This document shows positions 25,901-38,204 of a stretch of 64,000 bases of DNA, piece after piece. The stretch is from Enoplolaimus lenunculus (taxonomy: Eukaryota > Nematoda > Enoplea > Enoplida > Thoracostomopsidae). Made by a program: the position numbers and the translations under genes. Numbering within the stretch: position 1 is the stretch's first letter; every line of letters begins with the position of its first letter. Under the pieces are notes generated by a model. The model searched no databases. It was not told the DNA's origin and saw nothing but the letters and a program-made list of their open reading frames with translations. The stretch covers positions 186,001 through 250,000 of the forward strand of contig JASANG010004103.1 in assembly GCA_030248215.1 (NCBI GenBank), read 5' to 3'.

Positions 25901-28900
25901 TTTAGGTATTTACTATATACTTTATCTGCTGTATTTTAGGTATTTACTATATACTTTATCTGCTGTATTTTAGATTTTCATAATCCACGGAAGCGAAATC
26001 TACCGTTGATGGTTAGTAGCGACGTATTCTCAATTGCTGTTCATTGTTTTAATAGTTTGTGCGGGTCGAAAAACTATTCAGCTATGTTCTCTGTTTTAAA
26101 TACTTTTGGTCGATGCTTTTAGAACACGAATCAAGTATGAAGAAGCTGCAAGCGATTAAACGAGCCGCGGCTGAGGTAAAACGCTTTGCACGTGTGGAGG
26201 AACCACGTGATTCAAAACGTCTTGCTGGTATGTTTTTGTGTATTAGCCGTATTATCAACTGTGTGTAGCGCGTATTGCTAGTTACTTAAAGGTCCAGAAA
26301 CAAGCGAACTGCCATAGTTGCAGGTGTTAAATTCAACATAATAGCAAGATTAATTGAATGCAATGGGTATGGTGGATTTCGCACCTTTTAACTGATTGGT
26401 TAACGTTACGTGACCTACTAACAACTTGTACTATGTGCTGTACGCGTGAGAAAATAGGGACACAGAAATTGAGGGTTGTTTGTCACGTTTTTTTGTTGAA
26501 TTAAAACTATTTTGGTATAACTTGAATGTTTTATTAGTTTATTTTTGAAAAGCAATAACCACTGTTGAAATAATAATCAAGCAATGTGACTGCAGTGTTG
26601 TTATAAATTTAGCGAAATTTTAATCTGTTATCATAGCGTTTGCATGAGCGAGATAAAGAAAATGATGAAAATCACAGTATTATCACCAGAAGAAAACTGT
26701 TAAACTATACTTTTTGTGGGGGGGGGTTTAATTGAGGAAATTAAATTAATTTAAGTAGATGTAGAATACGAATATATTTCATTTTACTTGTTTATTTTTT
26801 GTTTTAATTTTGTTGATTACTTTTGGTGTTGCAGGGCGAGATGGAAGGGACATTAGTAATTCCGCGTCAAATGATAGCAAAATGCAGCCAACTTGTTCTT
26901 ACGAGTCGGTCGATAATTCTCAAAATGGTTCTAACGCGCTATCAGACCAATCTGTAGCTGGTTCAGCTACCGCTGCCATAGATGACGCCAATTGTTATAA
27001 TGGTCTGAGGAATTTGGTGTTTGCTGAAGGCGTCGAGCCGTACTTGTCAGAAACCTGGATGAAACCTTTGTTTCTTGACAAAGCGACGTATCCATCGATC
27101 TTGCATTATTTGTATTATCAGGTAACATTGAGCTACTAAAATGTGTGTTCAGCCAGTTGAGTGACATATACGCTTTGGTTGCTTTGTTATCACAGGTTTG
27201 ATGAGAGTATACTGGATATTGTCGGTATAATTTTATAAAACGTACCTTAGATCTGTACGAATACTTCTTAACTTTGGCGTGATAGTGGGAGGTCTCAGAA
27301 TAGTTGCAAATTCGAGTATAAAACCTTATCAATAGACAAATTGACTGATAAATTTTTGCATGCTAGTTTTATTGCAATTAAAGAGCTATTTTCTCAATTT
27401 CATATGACAGCTAACTATAGCTATAATACGTTTCGAACGGGTTATCATTACAGGTTAAATCCTATAACACCTTACTCGCAGCAATAGGCACTGCCACGTA
27501 TTGAAATTTGTTTTTTCGGCTCAGATATCTTAATTGTTGGTTGCATTTTGATGCATTTAAAACTCGATTATTATGATTTGTTGCAGGCATTAAGTCAAAG
27601 CATTCGAGATGCAAAGCTTCCCGAGCAAGTTTCTCACGATTGGCGGTCACGACTGTTCACTGCGAAAGATACACGAATTTTGAGACGTGTCTACAAAGAA
27701 CTATTTTATCATTTGAAGGAAACAAATCCGAAAGTAACCACCCGTTTGACAGGAATTTGCTTAGTGCTTACGTATTAGTAGTTTCACGTTTAATCGTTTT
27801 ATTTGCAAAGTGTGAAGCATTTTGATAATTTGGCACTTTTTAGCTGTTTTAAAACATTGTTATTCTTAAATAAAGCAAGTAGAAATATGAGCAGCTTTCA
27901 TGTTTTAGTGCGTATCTGCTGAAATTCTCATTCCAAGGTTTTATCCGTTGTTACTGAAAGCATTTCGTACCCGACTTGCGCAGTTCGAAGATGCACGTCA
28001 GCAGCTGCTGGATACTGGCGACGATGTTTTGGTGTGTTGTAGCACTCAAGACAAGTTGAGAGGTTAGTCATGATAACGACGTTTTGAACCTGATGAGTTA
28101 AAGTGATGTGCGCGCCGTAAAGCATGCAGGCCGTAGGTGGTTGCTCTCGTGATAAGCCTTGGATGTCACGACACCCTGACATTTGTTTTTCTCATCAAGG
28201 GTTTTTTGCGTTTTAATTGGCTGTTGTCTTACAATTTCGCTTTTCAATGGTAGATTGAAATTTAATTGCTAACTAAGGAAGATTTAGCTTTCTGGGAATG
28301 AACTCAACAGGTGTCGTGTTTACGTAGGTGGAACGATGATTTCATCATCTCATTTTGAATGTAGTAATTTGTCTTTTCTGTTTCTAGGTATGGGAATTTC
28401 GTGGGAAGAACTGAAAGCGTTCATGAAGCAGAAAAAGGCGACTGCGAAAGATGTGGTGCAGTGGATCGCACGGCCGGCGGAGTCTCCTGTGCACTTGGGT
28501 CACAACCTTGTTGGACGGGTATTAACCGAGGTCCGACAAGAGATTGGTAGGTTGGTTGGTCAATGGTTTCTGAACGTTTTAAATAAAGGATTTTTGGTTT
28601 AGTTGTTACTGTTTAACACTTGCCAACTTGACGCATGGAGTAGGTGTATCGTATATGGGTGTGTCATGTTGATGTGCTTAATTTTTTTAACCAATAGACG
28701 TTACTTTAGTAAAGTACCGTTTAGATAACTTCTTTTAGTTTATTGCAAAAATATAGCCGTGTTTATGTGTTCCCGTAATTCAAAGCGTTAGCCCTTGATA
28801 TGTAGAAATGTAATTCAAATTGACATTTTTTGTCAGATATTGGTTTGAATTATTTTTGGCCACGTGTGTGGTCTTATTTTAGACCACGTTGCCTGAGCGC

Positions 28901-31900
28901 ATGTGTATTTTTAAACTTAAATGTAACCCCTTAAAATGCAAGATTATAAAACAATTCCATTGAAGGCAGTTTTGTTATTTTACCCTAATATTATTCGCTG
29001 TTTATAGTTGCCCAACGTGAAAGTAGTGTTGTTAGTGAAAAGAAAGCAACTCAGACAAAATCATTAAGCATCAGCACCAAACGCAGTTCGGATGCGAAAC
29101 CTATCAATGGTTGCACGGCCAGCATTGGTAAAACAATCTTGAATGACAAAAGACATTTAGGCAAGTATTGGGGTGTGTATTTTTAAGTCTTATCTGATTT
29201 GTAATTTTTGAAAAAACATTAATTTAGCAGATCTATTGTTTGTTTACATAAAAATAATAAGTGCACTCAGGGTGCAACCGGAATTCCGGTTCCGGTTCCG
29301 GCATTTTTTCACCTTCCGGTTCCGGTAAATTTTTACCGGAATTAAAAATTCCGGTATTATAATTTGGCCGTTTTCTTAACTTTCCTAATTTTTAAGAATC
29401 TCTTTTGAAAGCCACTTGTACTCCGAATATAAGCCATTGATGGTGGATTTCACTTCAGTCGATGATGAAAATCTAAAATACAACAAATAAAATAAATAGC
29501 TATGTTCGACTAAGGTTATTTCACAAATAATAGAGCAAAAAATAAGATTAAAATGAAATTTTTGGTGAAATGCATTTTTCACTTTCCGGTTCCGGTTCCG
29601 GTAAAATTTTCAAATTCCGGTTCCGGTAAATTGTAATTCCGGTTGCACCCTGGTGCACATATCAGCTGGAACGATGCTCAAAAATACGATCGGTCACGTG
29701 TTTATGTGGTATTTTATAGCAGCAAGTGAACGCGCAAGCAAAACTGGATCACCGAACAGAACAGCTAATAGCACTCCGACAAAAGGACAGGCCTTGGTAG
29801 CGTCTGATGATCAGGCTAAAACGGCAGTTTTAACAAAGACCGAAACGCCTTTAATTCCGCTGGACCCCAATGCTGACTCGTTTCAGTATGCGAAGGATAT
29901 TATGCTGGGAGTGGAATTTGACGGTACTTTTTTGTTTTTGGCTAGCAGCTTCGGTGTCAAACTGGTATTGTGTTTATGTGTAGCGGTTTTAAGAAGTTTT
30001 TCATCAATTGGAACCCAAGAAATACCTCTTCGAAATATATAGAAAGTGACCACCTTCTTATCAGAATCATGGCTACTCGCCTATAAGTATTAAGCAAAAG
30101 AATAGGAATATGTTGCCGCCCACTTTGTTTTATCGTAAGCCATGAAACTGCGGCACACATGCATAGGAATTTATTATAGGACGAAACCACCTTTGTAGAA
30201 ATCCTGAATATGCTCTGGCCATGGCTGTTTGAAAACTGGGTCCGTAACGGAATAATTCGCCTCACCTTTGCACGACTTTTTCAGACGTGCTATGTTTCTT
30301 CAAAGACGACTCTAATGCTCTATCTGATTTACACTTGGCACATTTTGTGATGGATGGACAAAAATTTTCATGCCTAATGGAATGCTACTGGACGCATTTC
30401 TTGAAATATTTTGGCATTTATTCTAAATCGTTCGCGAGCCGTAATAAAAATCCAATTCAATTTTACAAAGATGCAAGAGCGGCGCAAGCAAGAGCTTTGG
30501 AGTCAGGTGCAATTTCAAATGTGCAGTTGAATGCTTATAACGATGTGAGTCGAGTATTTTGATTTGTTTGTTTCGTTAGTGTTTGGATTTGCGGCTTGTT
30601 TAGGTTATAGTGAGGCTTTTGTGTGAAAACCGAAGCAAACAGATACCCTAGGCAGTGTTAGCAGAGTGTTATGAATTTTATTACTATATAGGAATATTTG
30701 TCAAAAAGTTTTGGTGGGATTTTTTGCAGGCGTGTTAACGTAAGCTACTTGTTGGGTTTGGGTTATCTCAATGCATTCATAGCAGTCTTAGAAACTTGAA
30801 AAGTTTGTGTATAGCGTTTCAGGGTGCGTCCGAACAAAAAATGCCGGCGCTGGATGGCGGGTTTTGTGCTGAGCTGAAGCCGGATATGTGGTCGCATTTT
30901 AAGCACTATAATATTTTTACTTTGTTAAAGTTTAAAAGGTTACATTGTTTTCATACTGTGGTACGCCTGAATTAAATAAGGAATTATTTGGGCCGCTATT
31001 TAGAATAATTAGATCATTATTTTAGTCTACGCTCTATGAAGTGTTGATTCGTGCCGTTCGAGCTCAATACACGGCACACGGAAATCTCCGAAAAGTCTTG
31101 CTGAACACTTCACAACAGTTTCTTGTGTTTGCGAACCCACACAGTCTTGGTCAAGGTACACATTTCTAATGCATATGCATTGCAGCGTGTATTAGCAGAT
31201 AGAAAGTATAGTGTCAGCAGCAGATAATTAAGCTTTTCTGAGGCGAAATTATTGTGCAATATACATTGCTGTATGTAGTTTACTTATGATTGGTTTCTTC
31301 TATATGCTGGTTTTCTGTCGTTTATAATTGTAGTGCTGGCATTGCTTTAAGCTGTTCTCGTTTTTATAGGTATTGGTATGCACGGTGACGTTTTTGAAAA
31401 GTGGATGGAAACCAAAGGTAAATATATATGGTTAGTAGGAAGTGAGATAAATTATAGTGTATTTACTGATATCTAGTTAGTTTGAGATGTTAAGTTCCAA
31501 CCAGAACCGCACTAGTAGAGAGATGCATATTTTTAGTGTAGAAGATTGCTTCTATGCTTAACAGTGGTCATTGTTTAAGGGTAAACGTTATATATTGGTG
31601 TCGTAAATATTATAGGGTTATCAGCTAACGATGTAGCGAATACGCTGTTGTATGAAGAGCGTAGGCCAAAAAAACTTGGACGTAACTTGCTTGGAATTGC
31701 GTTAATGGTCATACGAGAAGAAATACGGTTCGCATGCGGCCTGAGACGTCAAGTCGAACAGACGAAGCCGGCTGTTGAGGAAAATGAATGCGCCGATTTT
31801 GAAAGAAGTAAAGTCAGCTCTAAAACTATCTTGTTCAGAAGTGGTATTTTGAAGGTAAATCATTGATAATTTTCGAAATGTAAAATCAATAAAAATAGTG

Positions 31901-34900
31901 AGAATTGTTGCCGATATTGAATTGCTCTGCTGTAAAAAGTCGTAAAAGAATACTATCATTTATTAAGTATTTTTTGTAACGATATCTTACTTTCTGGCTC
32001 TGTATACACTGGTTTCAGCAATTTTTTTATCAATCTTAAACGATTAAGGGGTTGTAATCCCGCCTTAGCAGAGCAGGATTTTTTCGTTAAACATTGATTA
32101 CGGGTGAAAAACGGTGAACCTCAGCACCAATTCCAACCACATCGTTTATGGTCAACAGACCCAAGTTTTTCTCTTTTAAATAAAAACTTGTAGAATTTTT
32201 CAGTTAATCATTTTGTGCAAAATCACACAGCCGCTATTACATTGTTAAAAATTGCAGGTTCTTCTCCGACGCCGGAAGATTCCTCTAAAGACGCAAAAGA
32301 CGACAACGCCCTTGAAATTGCAGAGCAACCAGTGGCTAGTTGCGGTGAATTGCAGCAAAAGCAAAGCGCACCCGTAGATTACGAGACTAGTGTAGCGGCT
32401 GTCTCAGTGGATGTTTCGTCAAAATCTAAGGACGATAGGCCAGCTACTTTTGTGGGAGAGAAACCAAAGACCCGGCAGGAACGTTTGCTTGCAAAACTTA
32501 GCCGAGTTACACGGCATCGGGCGCAAATCAATGCAGCGCGTGGTTGTTTATCACCTGGTTGCACTCGTGATGTACAGCTGAAAATTATTCAGTCACATAT
32601 CGCGATTGCCCTACTTCGATCGTACTACGAAGTCACTCCGCCTAACGTCACCTCTATTTCTGTGATTACGCCATCGGATATGGGGGCAGCAGACATATAC
32701 CAAGGCAATGCCTTAACGTCTTTTGTGGCACGACCTCTACCAACATCGGCAGAATTTACGATTGATACTGGAGCTAGAAGCGTTTCGTATAAATCAGTCG
32801 AGTGTGTAGGAGGTAGTAACTCACGGGGGCGAATCGGTGATGTGTTGAAAACGATCTATACTGAGTCTAGACGGCCACCGCCACGAGCTTTAGTTGATGC
32901 TCAGCACTCCAGGATTACTGTTTGGAAAAGGCCGGTGTCTGGGAGTGGAGGGCAGGCTGGCGGGATAACTGGGAACGCAGCTACTGTGGATGGTGTTATT
33001 GATGGCAGTAGGGGTGGAAGCAAACGAAGAGATCGATCGTCCGGTAGAAGGTCGAAGGACAGAGCGGGGAAAGGATATGCGATGTATGAAATTAATGATG
33101 TAGCTGAGGAGGGGATTTTGGATCACTTGGATGAAGCCAGATTGAGTGCGAAAGCAGCGATGCGGCTCAAGAAATCGCTTAAAAAATGTATGTCGTTTAC
33201 TGTAAAGAGTTAAATGTAAAATGAAAGAAAATTTTTATCAAAAGGCTTAGAAAATGCAAATTTATTAACGTTTTTGTCGTCAAATTTGGATCATTTAGCG
33301 ATAGATGAAAATAATTGTTTCGTTAAAGCCTCGCTTTTAAATTCATGGTATAAGTTGGATTTTGGTTTTCATCTTAATAACTCGTTAACTGCATGTCAAT
33401 ATAATTTGTGGAGAAAATAAATTTTTGAATGACTAATTTTTATTTAATGTAAATTTTTGAATTATTTTTTTTCAGTTAAAAAGCAAATCAATATCAAGTG
33501 TTGATTTTTTGGTTTCAGCGAGCGAAAAAACAACTGAATATAAATTTTTGAATTTTTTCAGCGAAAAAGAGTAAATCAAATAGCAACCCAAGCGGTTGTG
33601 TGATTCCTGTAATTGATATTGACGCAAATGACGATAATGCGCCGTTCGTTTCTGTTACGGCGGCTGCTGGCAATGCCAGTGGTGCAGGCTTGACGGACGG
33701 ATTTAAACGAAATTTAAATGCCCTGGAAAGACTAAAGGCATTGAAGTTTAGCGGCCGAAAGGTAATTGGTTTTGGGCTATGTTTGTTTTAAGGCAAAATA
33801 GTTACAATTGTAACGGTGGATGTGACGTCGATCAGTCCTTGAAGGTTTACTTGGGAAGCCCATGGCGGTATGTTCGTATACATACGAAATTGTTCAGGGA
33901 AGAGTTATGTGGTATACAAGACCTTTTTGGAGTACACCCAAATGCTATGTCGAATGAGCGAGCTTATTCGGCGGCATTATTAGCAATGTTTTCTAAATAC
34001 GAGTGCCTAGTTTTGTTAGTTATTTTTATGGTTAATATTTTGTTTTTTATGTTATTTTGATTTATTAACATAATTTATTTAGGATGGAAAAGCATCGACA
34101 AAATCATATTCAAGCCCTACAAAATGTGCCGACAGCGGCGTATTAATACAACAGTTGAACGAAGCAGAAGTTAGTTTTTGAACTTTTTTCATTTTAGCCC
34201 AACCTCCTGCGTGTGCATTTGTGAAAAACGCATGTATTGCTGTAGAATATACGCGGAACACTTGATTGCCTGCAAATTTTTATTGATTTTAGTTAATTAA
34301 GCAAACTTGACCCTTCCTGCAAATAAGGGGAATCCGCTCTATATACGACTTACGATGTTCTAGCATCTTTGAGTGTATACTGTTGTTGGCATTGGCGCGC
34401 TGCCAATGATCATGGGTTGGCGCCAAAATTAGTTATTTGACAATATTACTTGTTAACCAGAATTCTGATTGTGAAAAATTTAACTGTTCGTCCGAGTCTG
34501 AAAGCTGGGTCGAATGGAATATAGTTTGTCTAACTTTTTGCCCAAAACATTTTGGGTCCCATGGGGGACCTTAAACGCCAAATTTTCCAAAAATTCAAAT
34601 TTGGGCGTAAAATGATCAGGAGATATCGTCAGAAGATAGAATTCCAAAGCAATGTTTGGGTTTTCTCAGACATCGAGCCTCTCAGTTTCTAAAGCCTCGG
34701 GAGCAAAATGAGGTTGAAGCCAGACGTATTTTTGCGTTAGATTATACGGTAAAGGCAAACATTCAGTATTGGGTACCCTAATTTTGACCCCACCGGTCGA
34801 CGAAACTTGGTGAGCGAATACATTTAATTCAAGTTATGTTTAAGCAGCGTTTAATTTTACGATCAAAATCACAATATTTCGCGGCGAAAATGATAAAAAT

Positions 34901-37325
34901 TATGTTCTTCAAGAATCTCGGTTAATATTGAGACTTTGGTAGAAACAAAATTATTAATAAATATTATAGCAAGTGCAGTCACGAATACAATCAAGTGCTT
35001 AGTAATAGCTATAGCGTCAATGGTCGCGGGTTTGTAAAGGCGCCTGTGTGTTATTTCATCGCGTCTAGAGACACGATTACAGTCACTTTTCAAGCCGCGG
35101 TTATAGCCGCGTTTATCAACGATTGGAAATTTAATATTAAGCATCCGCGGTCGAAATCGCGTTTTCGAGTGATGGCATCCGAGAAAAGAGCAATCACGAT
35201 CAGGGCTGTAGTTTAAATGGCGATCACGATGACACTTAATTCTGGCCGACCGCGGTTTAAATGGCGATCGCGATGGCACTTAATTCTGGCCGTGTTTGAC
35301 TTTTTGTTGAGGAAAAAGTTATTTAAAAATTAAAATTTTTTGTGTGTTTGCAGCATCCAAGTCGATCATCAGGACTACACAGAAGAAACCATGACACGAA
35401 TCGAAAACGCAAGAGGAGTGACGTTATGGACGAGAAGTTATCTGGGTATATATTTATAATTGCTTTAAAAACAATGAAAATATATAAAAAAATTTTCAGA
35501 AGTATAGAATAGTTTGAAATATTGAAAGTTTAGTAAGTGTAAGCTTTTTATCGCTTTGTGTGTTCTATTTCAAAAGAAAATGTTTCTCTGCAAACCGTGC
35601 AGCAAATTTTTAACGTTAAGTTTAGGTTAAGACTATGTCATTTTAAAAAATACCCGGATATGGATTAGAATTTCGCAAAGCCATGACCCGGTCCCGGATG
35701 CAAGCGTTACATATTATGTGAATATAACAACCAGTGTTAAGCGCCATGGTACCTATCGTAAATGGCTGACATTAGGGAGGGACATCAGGGTGAATAACAG
35801 TGAAAACATAACAGGGGAGGGAGTTTTATGTAATTTTAAAAAGTAACCCTTACGATCTGTTTATGACCACTGTTCTCGCAATTTATGTCCTGACTAATGG
35901 TTGGTATTCAAATTTTGACTTCAACTAATTGAAAGCAATTTTTTTGCAAAACGTATGCAGACATAACTTAACATGTACTGGATCCAGAAGAAGCACGGGG
36001 TATTCAACCGGGACCGTCGGCTCGCAACGGGTGAAAAATCTTGAGTGTGGGAGGAAAGTTTATTCAAATAGATTACTTATTTAAAAACATACCATTTAAC
36101 GGTGCCTGATCGTTCGTATAACACGCTTTACCGTTGGGAACAATCTCGATTGTGGTGATTGAACCCGGGTACAAATCGAGTTGGACGCCTTCGTCGAGTA
36201 GACCACAGCCGCAAATCTGCAACATAATGTTTTTATTATACTTAAGCGACGAAGTAGCCGGTGATGAGCTAATGGATTCGCTGGAAAGCCAGCGGCGGTT
36301 TGTTGATCTTCCGAGAGTTGTCGATCCTGATGTTCAAAACGCGTTCAGTGGCATCATGCAAAAAGCTTCACGAAAGAAACGAGGTTAGTGGACGATTAGA
36401 AAAAGTTTGTGCCCAACCTACTTGTAACCCCTCAACGCAATATTGATGTTTGTTTTGTTTTAAAGATGTATCACGAAGGATCTTGCTAGACTTTTTGACG
36501 ATTTTGCTAGCCAGTCACCAGACGGTGCACAGCAAGAATACCATTACATTTATTTACATACTTTTATTGTTGTTTACTTTTTACTTTCTTATTTTCTTTT
36601 TGCTACTTGAAATTTATTTTTAATCATGTGTTAAACTTTTTAGTGTTTTCCATTGCGCATTTTATATTGAATATCACAAATATAATTAGTAGTTTTACTG
36701 ACTTTCGTTTGCTGTTTTAGCGCTCATGAATGAAAAACAGTTGGAATCGCCCGATAAATTAAACTACGGTCCAAGCTGTGATGATAATATGCTCATGACA
36801 TCTGCATCGGTGGTGAATATCAATGAACGTTACGGATCTCTAGACACCGCTAGCATTACTGCACATCGGCCCACAAAGTTGAACTCGAAATATACACCTA
36901 AGACTTTTTTAACCAGTACTGTTTCTGCGGCAACTTCTAATACTAGTACCGGGCCTGTTGTTGCAACCCATCTTACGCTTGCTGCCCCAGCGACTGTGAC
37001 CAACCCGTCACCGCATAGGTTTGGCGAACCTAGGCTCTGGTCCTCCAGAGGGCATCAGCTGGAAACGTATTTTGATGCTACCGCTTATGGCGATCCTATC
37101 AATGCTGCGCCTCCATCTGATACCCTAGGACCTAGCCAGGTACCGGCTCCGCGCACCATTCCTCCAGTTGACCCGCTGTACGGTGTGCCAGGACCCAGAC
37201 CAGGAATTATGCCGCCTGTGGTAGCAGCGACTGGCTCAATGCACCACCCCCATAATCATGCATTTGCAGCTGCTGGCCAAAAGAGTGTGTACGGAACTGT
37301 GATTGAACAAGCGAACGTAAGATGA
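19748..37325 (+). CDS. Paralogue A: SAP plus triple-NADAR protein, 28 exons
   Basis: Exons: 19748-19916, 20297-20437, 21054-21175, 21822-21918, 23138-23341, 23615-23709, 24013-24168, 24457-24625, 24888-25024, 25275-25362, 25660-25794, 26123-26227, 26835-27121, 27587-27733, 27909-28062, 28388-28546, 29008-29160, 29720-29923, 30285-30544, 31026-31155, 31370-31417, 31616-31807, 32258-33187, 33562-33761, 34083-34169, 35354-35445, 36247-36383, 36721-37325. They total 5403 bases in one frame, about 1800 residues. Order: SAP (residues about 20-55), acidic linkers, NADAR1, acidic linker, NADAR2, Ser/Lys linker, NADAR3, then about 680 residues with basic stretches (GSKRRDRSSGRRSKDR, NRKRKR) and a Pro-rich end. 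NADAR proteins hydrolyse N-glycosidic bonds (YbiA; guanine-ADP-ribose hydrolases). A nuclear role on nucleic acid is inferred. Most introns split codons after the first base. The exact 3' ends of exons 17 and 22 and the last exon are less certain. Confidence 0.88.
20050..20262. mobile_element. GGTCTCGGT inverted-repeat element in intron 1 of paralogue A
   Basis: GGATGGGTGGTCTCGGTG at 20055 faces TTGAGACCGAAAACCCAT ending at 20261. Internal ACCAGAGAGCGAGACG and CCGAGGTTGATGCCAAGACC resemble the other copies. The ends GGGT...ACCC are consistent with an inverted-repeat transposon about 210 bp long. Confidence 0.5.
21247..21352. mobile_element. Small inverted-repeat element with ACTTGTCGTGCG ends
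   Basis: GACTTGTCGTGCGCCGTACG at the left pairs imperfectly with CACGGCGCCGGACGAC at the right, and GGTATCGTATG with CGTGCGATACC near the centre. It shares its terminal motif with 14379 and 15343. It lies within intron 3 of paralogue A, immediately left of the element at 21389. Confidence 0.5.
21389..21562. mobile_element. 174-bp MITE with 8-bp TSD CTAACACG
   Basis: The left end GCCCATGTTACTTTAAGGGG pairs with CCCCTTAAAGTAACATTGGC at the right. CTAACACG flanks both ends (21381-21388 and 21563-21570). The centre has GCTTAGG iterations. An 8-bp duplication fits hAT-like or related transposases. Confidence 0.85.
23138..24625 (+). other. NADAR domain 1 of paralogue A (four exons)
   Basis: Exons 23138-23341, 23615-23709, 24013-24168 and 24457-24625. 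The start SPFDQSQIVIDEKCYRSVIH aligns with the E. coli YbiA segment around VDGKTWPTSEHYFQAQK; the end ELGKNMIGKVLMEIRDAIR aligns with GKNRLGYLLMELREQL. Between them, LLETGRTYIAF fits LLATAPAKLVE. The Glu of SEHY is Ile here, while Lys of QAK is kept. Confidence 0.88.
25871..26014 (+). repeat. 34-bp triplicated unit and adjoining fragment of the CAGGGTGCAACCGG MITE
   Basis: A 34-bp unit starting GGTATTTACTATATACTTTA is repeated at 25871, 25905 and 25939 with no differences seen. It is followed by ATTTTCATAATCCACGGAAG and CGAAATCTACCG, which match the interior of the MITE copies at 50520-50941 and 51658-52076. Each unit ends in CTGCTGTATTTTAG, which resembles a 3' splice site. It lies in intron 11 of paralogue A. 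Confidence 0.8.
26990..28546 (+). other. NADAR domain 2 of paralogue A (four exons)
   Basis: Ends of exon 26835-27121 plus 27587-27733, 27909-28062 and 28388-28546. The start PLFLDKATYPSILHYLYYQ and end HLGHNLVGRVLTEVRQEIG match the two conserved NADAR blocks. Both the Glu and the Lys of the YbiA S-E-H-x-x-x-Q-x-K motif are replaced. Confidence 0.82.
29268..29652 (+). mobile_element. hAT-like MITE, CAGGGTGCAACCGG family, in intron 17 of paralogue A
   Basis: Complete copy beginning CAGGGTGCAACCGGAATTCC and ending CCGGTTGCACCCTG. GTGCAC is shared by both flanks, so the 8-bp duplication has decayed or its edge is shifted by a base. It is about 95 percent like the copy at 10434 by eye, with one extra TTCCGG iteration near the right end. 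Confidence 0.9.
30285..31760 (+). other. NADAR domain 3 of paralogue A (four exons)
   Basis: Exons 30285-30544, 31026-31155, 31370-31417 and the start of 31616-31807. The opening LCFFKDDSNALSDLHLAHF and VMDGQKFSCLMECYW align with the YbiA N-terminal strand and the DGKTWPTSEHYF block; LGRNLLGIALMVIREEIRF is the C-terminal block. The Glu is kept and the Lys is lost. The GIGM segment forms its own 48-base exon in both paralogues. Confidence 0.85.
35050..35300. repeat. TCTAGAGACACGATTACAGT repeat plus a 46-bp tandem duplication
   Basis: The segment around 35065 recurs at about 58011-58110 (CATCTAGAGACGTAATTGCT) and about 63585-63640 (GTCTAGAGGCACAATTGCAG), all with CGCGG-rich surroundings. At 35206-35290 a unit GTTTAAATGGCGATCACGAT with CACTTAATTCTGGCCG occurs twice in a row. 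It is likely a decayed DNA element in intron 25 of paralogue A. Confidence 0.55.
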
Positions 37326-38204
37326 AAGTCAGATGAATTTTTATTTTGGGGGAGTTTGTAAGTGAAGAAACGGCGTTTGAGGATGCAATAGAGTAATTGT
37401 GGTTGAAACAGCGGAGCCTGGTATGCGATGCAAGCTATGGGGGCGTTTTGGCTGCCAGCCAGGTAGCGCTTATGGTGTCGTAACCTGAAAGGTTTTGACG
37501 CTTGATTTTGTTTGAGAAGAGAAGTTTGAAGAAGGAGCGGATTGTTTATGGCTGTGATAGCGGGGCCCAGAAGGTGACGTCAGAAATAATTGTGTTTTGG
37601 GGGTTCTTCGAATTTGAAAGCGTCTGTGGTACGTCATTATTTCAAAAATGATTCGGAAAAATTGTAATGCAGAATGAGTGGAAATCGGATGTATAATACT
37701 ACCATTTTTGTCTTAAAAGGGGTTTTTGGTGGTATTTGGATTGTTGTCAGGGGTGGAAGTAAGACATTGTTGCAATGACGGTGTTCAGTTATTTATTTTT
37801 GATGCAAATCTGTCGGGTATACTTGGCGAATTATTACGCGGACCTGAACTTTTCTCAATCGGAATTTTATTATCAATAACTTGAACTGAAAGAAGATGTA
37901 TAAATTTGTTTTAATCAAAATGATTTCATTGATTCGTTTTTACTATATCATCTCATTTAAACAGAGTTGTTACTATGTATATAAAATGGTTTAAAGAGGT
38001 GCGAGTTTAAACTATTTTTATCGGAAGTATAAAATCATCGCAATTGGTTGTGAAATTGAAATAAATGCAATGGCGGAAGAGTATTAGCATTGTAGCTGAG
38101 TTGATTTTAAAAGCAATGAGTAGAATTTGATGCACTTGAGTGACCGCAAGAAACTGAAGTTTACAAAATGAATAGTGAACCAGTCACCTATTACAAAATT
38201 TGTT

